From Candidatus Saganbacteria bacterium (GTDB taxonomy: Bacteria; Margulisbacteria; WOR-1; XYC2-FULL-46-14; XYC2-FULL-37-10): DNA of 64,000 nucleotides. The DNA lies in contig JACRPL010000013.1 in the NCBI GenBank assembly GCA_016223245.1, forward strand, positions 20,736 to 84,735. Reading direction: 5' to 3'. The notes under the pieces were generated by a model. It was given only the letters and a program-made list of their open reading frames with translations, was not told the DNA's origin and did no database searches. Within the stretch, counting starts at the first letter, position 1; each line of letters opens with the position of its first letter. Below, piece by piece: positions 60,443 through 64,000 of this stretch. The translations under genes and the position numbers were made by a program.

Positions 60443-61306
60443 ATGATAGATTTATCAATAATAATAGTAAACACCAACAACAAGAAGATCCTTCAGGAAT
60501 GTTTGGGCTCGATCTTTAAAAATACGCACAGAATGTCTTTGGAAGTAATTGTAACCGATAACAATTCGAAAGACGGCTCACAAGAGATGATAAAAACTCT
60601 TTTCCCAAAAGTTATTCTGATCGAAAACAAAGAAAATGCCGGTTTCGTAAAAGCTTCAAACCAAGGCCTTAGAATAGCTCGCGGCCGTTATTCATGTTTG
60701 TTGAATGACGACACAATTACTAAAGATTCCTCATTCGACATAATGGTGGAGTTTATGGATAAAAACCAAAAAGCGGGGGCCTGCTCACCCAAACTATTGA
60801 ATACGGACGGAACATATCAACATCAAGGAAGCTTATTCCAAAAGAAATTCTGGGAATCAAAAATACCGGTCGAAATTGATTTTGCGATCGGGGCTTGCCT
60901 GATGCTCCGGCGTGAAGTCATTGAAAAGATCGGGCTCATGGACGAAAATCTTTTCTTTTATAATGACGACCTTGATTGGTGCAAAAGGATAAAAAAAGCG
61001 GGATTTAGGATATTTTTTATTCCAAAAGCCGAGATCGTCCATTACGGAGGCTATAGTAGTAAACGAGTTTTCAATAGAAGATTATTTGTTGAAGGCTTCC
61101 GCGGCGGATTATATTTCACGAAGAAACATTATGGCAATATCGCATACCACTCCTACCGCTCCCTCCTTATCTTTACCCTTATCCTTTACTTGCCCCTATT
61201 CGTCCTGTCATTTCCCTTTAAGCGGGAGAAATTCGTTGATCGATTGCTCGCTTATTTGGATATAATAAAATTATCGGTATTGTCTGAAATCCCAGCCGCC
61301 ATCTGA
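60443..61306 (+). CDS. GT2 family glycosyltransferase (rhamnosyltransferase-like)
   Basis: A 287 aa GT-A fold glycosyltransferase. LSIIIVNTNNKKILQECLGSI, DNNSKDGSQEMI and the nucleotide-sugar motif LLNDDTITKDSSF are followed by the acceptor-site segment FFYNDDLDWCKRIKKAGFRI. A hydrophobic C-terminal segment (SLLIFTLILYLPLFVLSF) probably contacts the membrane. Surface polysaccharide synthesis is likely, target unknown. It is divergent from aroQ. Confidence 0.9.
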   Translation: MIDLSIIIVNTNNKKILQECLGSIFKNTHRMSLEVIVTDNNSKDGSQEMIKTLFPKVILIENKENAGFVKASNQGLRIARGRYSCLLNDDTITKDSSFDIMVEFMDKNQKAGACSPKLLNTDGTYQHQGSLFQKKFWESKIPVEIDFAIGACLMLRREVIEKIGLMDENLFFYNDDLDWCKRIKKAGFRIFFIPKAEIVHYGGYSSKRVFNRRLFVEGFRGGLYFTKKHYGNIAYHSYRSLLIFTLILYLPLFVLSFPFKREKFVDRLLAYLDIIKLSVLSEIPAAI

Positions 61307-61337
61307 AATCCGCCCATATCTTTCGCGATATATATAC

Positions 61338-63797
61338 ATGGTACGAATACCCAGCCTTGGACAAAGTCCCCAAGTGCAAAGGCCCACTTGGCCGGGCAAG
61401 GCGCTTGTCGGTCAACAAGCGCCAAAAGCAACTTATGTCCCGCAATTTGCGATAGATAATATTGAAGTTTGGGCACAAGCCTATAAAAGTACTTCTAAAG
61501 AAAAAGATATCCAATTATTGGCCATAGCTTTTGAAAGGATGAATTTTTTCTACGCGTCTCTTGACCGCCCATTGCATATAAGCAATGTATTGGCAAAAAT
61601 GGATATTGCCAAACTGCTGGTTTCATGGGGTTTTGGCCCAAAAGCCGCGGCTGCCGCATTGATTCAAGATCTTCCGATATCGCACAGGCCGGACATTGAC
61701 ACTGAAGTCGAAATGATCGCAAGCTCATACCACAAATTAGATTCTCTTTCGGCTAAAGCCCATGATTTCACAAAGATCGGAATAATACATACTATAAACA
61801 TGTTGATCAACTCGGGAATTCGCCAAGATGAGCCTCGGGATGTTTGGGGACTTAAAGCGGCAAACGACTTTTACCGCCTAACGAACAGCGAAAAGGATTT
61901 GGTCCAAGATACTGCAAAAAAAACATTCTATATTCTCGGCCCTGCTCTAAAATTATTGGACCTTGAGCATATAGCATTACAGTTGGAAGATCTTGCTCTT
62001 TTCAGATTTGACCATTCTACATATATCGCGGCAGAAAGCGAGATCGCGAAAGTTACGGCCCGTGCAAGGGAACAAGCCTTTATCGAATTGGGTGAAATTT
62101 GCGAATTGGTCGCCGTTGAATTGTCATCAGCCGGCATAAGATCGCGGTTCGAATACGGGATAAAGACAGTCGCAAGCACGGTCAAGAAATTAAACAGGCC
62201 GAATGAAAAACTTACCGATGCCGCAAGATTCAGGATAATAATCGACGGGAAAAATGTAGACTGCAAAAAAGCAAGCGATATCGTGATAAAAGAGATGGAT
62301 GGATTCGGGTTTACCGAAGATTATTCGGAAAGATATAATTATATCGATGGCGTGGTCTTAGGAAATAAAAGGGATACTAAGTACGACATTGGCAGCAAGC
62401 CTAACGGCTATGAATCCATCCATTTACTATTTCGCAACCATAGGATCGGAGCTGTTATCAGCATACAGATCAGGACCGAAAGGATGCATGAGGTTGCTGA
62501 AAAAGGGACTGCTTCCCATTCGTTTTATAAGTTCTCTATGGAGAGAACAAAACCTTCCCAAGCAGGGGGCCTTCTTGCGCCCTTTAGCGATACATACGCG
62601 ATCAGCGCAAAAGGCACAGTATATAAGCTTATTGCATGCCCATATAAAAACAAGATCACTCTTTTAGACTTTGCCTTTGCCGTATCGCCAGTAACGGGAT
62701 TGTATTGCCCGGAGTTTGTCGATGTCGAAAGATACAATGAAAAGACGGAACAATACGAGAATGCCAGGTTATCGGTATTCGAAGAATTAATGACCGGGGA
62801 TATGGTCATAATTCCCGACATGCAAGAAAAAACCTCGAAAAGGCAAATTCCCCCGGGCAGGCGCGACAAGGTCGGAACGCTTGCCGCCCAAGTGATCATC
62901 CAAGCCGCCCAAAGGGATAGCTTTGATCCAACTGCTGTTGCAATAAGAAGCTCAAAGGTCATTGAGATCGGCAAAATGGCATTCGACCCGAAACTCCAAA
63001 AACTTGAAGCCTCGCTTGGGCGAGGTTTAAGGAATATTATTTTGCGCGAGCAAGGCAAAGATTCCGCGCACATTTTAGTCCTCCCGTCCGTATTAAGGGC
63101 GGCAAAATTATTAGGCCTGCAAAATGAGGACGGCCTTTATTTGGCGGCGGGATTATTGGGAAATCGCGACCAAATAGTTGATGATGCGATCGGGATCTTG
63201 TCAAATTCGCCGCTTGCGGCGGCTTACATATTAACGCCGGATGGAAATCAGGCGGATGTCTATATTCTTGCAAAAGACGTCCCGGGGATGCTCAACGATA
63301 TCTTAAAGCATTTTAAAGAGTCGAATTTAAGCCCGTTATGGTTCATGACAAAAGAGATACCCGGCGGGAATATGACGCTTATTGTTACAAAAGTTACTTT
63401 GAAAAAAAGCCCATATGGCTCTTATGATCCTCAAGCGCAGATGATCGGATCATTATCCGACCTTAGGGATGTTTATGACGATAAAGCAGTAACTTATCCC
63501 GAAAGAAGAAAAGCCAGATCGTTCAAATTAACATTTAAGCTCCAAAAATTCGACATTGATATATTAATAAAAGTCCTTGGCAGAATCGCCGAAGCGGGAA
63601 TAAACATCGGCCCATTCAGTATTGATCCGGAATATGCGCAAACAGACAAAGGGATAAAGATCAGGGGCTATTTCTGCGGATTGGAGGTTGAACTATCGCC
63701 CAATGCCGACAAAAGAACCGTGGATAGATTTTTCTCCAAGGTGACGGGCGGAATTAATACCAGCCAAGCCAGCAAATTTGTGATCTCGGCCTTATAG
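61338..63797 (+). CDS. RelA/SpoT-architecture protein with substituted catalytic residues
   Basis: An 819 aa protein laid out like long RSH enzymes: HD-like region (about residues 50-200), synthetase domain (about 265-400), TGS (about 412-475), helical middle, and two ACT-like domains (about 640-720 and 735-819). In the synthetase, DAARFRI keeps the metal Asp (residue 294) and KPNGYESIH is intact, but the catalytic Glu of the E(V/I)QIRT motif is Ser375 (SIQIRT). In the HD region the usual LLHDxxED reads LIQDLPIS, replacing the metal His with Gln110. Both (p)ppGpp synthesis and hydrolysis may thus be lost. It could be a ligand sensor. Full length with no frameshift argues for selection. Confidence 0.85.
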   Translation: MVRIPSLGQSPQVQRPTWPGKALVGQQAPKATYVPQFAIDNIEVWAQAYKSTSKEKDIQLLAIAFERMNFFYASLDRPLHISNVLAKMDIAKLLVSWGFGPKAAAAALIQDLPISHRPDIDTEVEMIASSYHKLDSLSAKAHDFTKIGIIHTINMLINSGIRQDEPRDVWGLKAANDFYRLTNSEKDLVQDTAKKTFYILGPALKLLDLEHIALQLEDLALFRFDHSTYIAAESEIAKVTARAREQAFIELGEICELVAVELSSAGIRSRFEYGIKTVASTVKKLNRPNEKLTDAARFRIIIDGKNVDCKKASDIVIKEMDGFGFTEDYSERYNYIDGVVLGNKRDTKYDIGSKPNGYESIHLLFRNHRIGAVISIQIRTERMHEVAEKGTASHSFYKFSMERTKPSQAGGLLAPFSDTYAISAKGTVYKLIACPYKNKITLLDFAFAVSPVTGLYCPEFVDVERYNEKTEQYENARLSVFEELMTGDMVIIPDMQEKTSKRQIPPGRRDKVGTLAAQVIIQAAQRDSFDPTAVAIRSSKVIEIGKMAFDPKLQKLEASLGRGLRNIILREQGKDSAHILVLPSVLRAAKLLGLQNEDGLYLAAGLLGNRDQIVDDAIGILSNSPLAAAYILTPDGNQADVYILAKDVPGMLNDILKHFKESNLSPLWFMTKEIPGGNMTLIVTKVTLKKSPYGSYDPQAQMIGSLSDLRDVYDDKAVTYPERRKARSFKLTFKLQKFDIDILIKVLGRIAEAGINIGPFSIDPEYAQTDKGIKIRGYFCGLEVELSPNADKRTVDRFFSKVTGGINTSQASKFVISAL

Positions 63798-63818
63798 CGT
63801 GTCAAATCATCTAAGAAC

Positions 63819-64000
63819 CTAACCGAAAGCGGGTATCGTTTTATCAACTAAAACCTGACCATAAGCCTCCTCTTCGTTTGCCGGTGATTTCTTGCCACTT
63901 CTCTGTCTTTTTGTTCTATAGGCCTTGTAAAGCGAATATATTTTCTCTTTCTTTTTGAGCCTAGGCGAACTTTTTTGGCTAGCTTCATGACCGGCTGGAA
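63819..64000 (-). CDS. unknown protein, C-terminal 60 residues (gene continues beyond the window)
   Basis: On the minus strand a frame open to the window edge ends with a lysine-rich segment (RLKKKEKIYSLYKAYRTKRQ), then GKKSPANEEEAYGQVLVDKTIPAFG and TAG. The change from basic linker to a compact tail looks coding, but a second frame over the same bases is also open for about 50 codons. No family is recognised. Confidence 0.35.
   Translation of the reverse strand, partial: PAGHEASQKSSPRLKKKEKIYSLYKAYRTKRQRSGKKSPANEEEAYGQVLVDKTIPAFG

Overview
The window looks like a chromosomal segment of an uncultured diderm bacterium. Peptidoglycan genes (mraY, murB, murC, murD, murG, ftsW, rodA), an Mla-type lipid transport operon (mlaE, mlaF, mlaD), a fused LptC/LptA-like protein and several signal-peptide-bearing beta-barrel proteins all point to two membranes. 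TGA is a normal stop codon. The gene content (DUF5693 next to csaB, split transketolase, DUF5674, many short palindromic repeats) suggests a Margulisbacteria/Saganbacteria (WOR-1)-like or neighbouring lineage. That placement is inference from remembered gene content and needs a marker-gene tree.

Layout. 1-4950: glycolysis (end of one phosphofructokinase, a second GGDD-type phosphofructokinase, fba, tpiA) and a DEAD-box helicase. 4950-9700: an accessory patch (YgjP-like metallopeptidase, BRO/DinD-type antirepressor, PD-(D/E)XK nuclease, Fic, ABC-F remnant, engB, AlbA_2 regulator). 9719-14190: comF-hpf-secA-prfB. 14276-18570: a cell-surface polymer cluster (DUF5693, csaB, marC, wecG/tagA). 18571-21500: a second accessory patch (MNT-HEPN fusion, frameshifted remnant, DUF5674 pair, MNT plus shortened HEPN). 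21498-26723: purC, two membrane paralogues (one broken), ispG, purB, purS, purQ. 26759-28495: a lipoprotein GH5 glycosidase. 28674-33380: mlaD-mlaF-mlaE-nnrD-acpS-ilvE, read leftward. 33383-33789: HicAB. 33881-39069: argS, YtxH/DUF948-like genes, pheA, dCMP deaminase, split transketolase. 39112-46702: a coiled-coil/barrel protein and murB-murC-murG-ftsW-murD-mraY. 46814-50319: barrel proteins, small membrane proteins, an MscS-like gene, secG, dedA and tRNA-Ala. 50320-52560: pgk and gap. 52637 to the end: lptC/A, small coiled-coil genes, rodA-trpE-ispD-antiporter-M24-aroQ, a glycosyltransferase, a Rel/SpoT homologue and the end of an unknown gene.

Four themes stand out. (1) The last complete gene is a RelA/SpoT-architecture protein that seems to lack key catalytic residues in both the hydrolase and the synthetase domain. 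(2) Short palindromic elements sit between genes and also, in frame, inside ispD, trpE and argS, in the manner of Rickettsia palindromic elements. (3) Several genes (secA, a HEPN gene, an MNT-HEPN gene, an antirepressor, an ABC-F gene, a membrane paralogue, an MscS-type gene) look like products of internal deletions, mostly in frame. (4) Many genes without a Shine-Dalgarno sequence have a consensus -10 box 5-8 nt before the start codon, which predicts leaderless transcripts. Genes inside operons are instead joined by ATGA/TAATG overlaps or purine-rich ribosome binding sites.

All family assignments come from reading motifs by eye. No database search was run.
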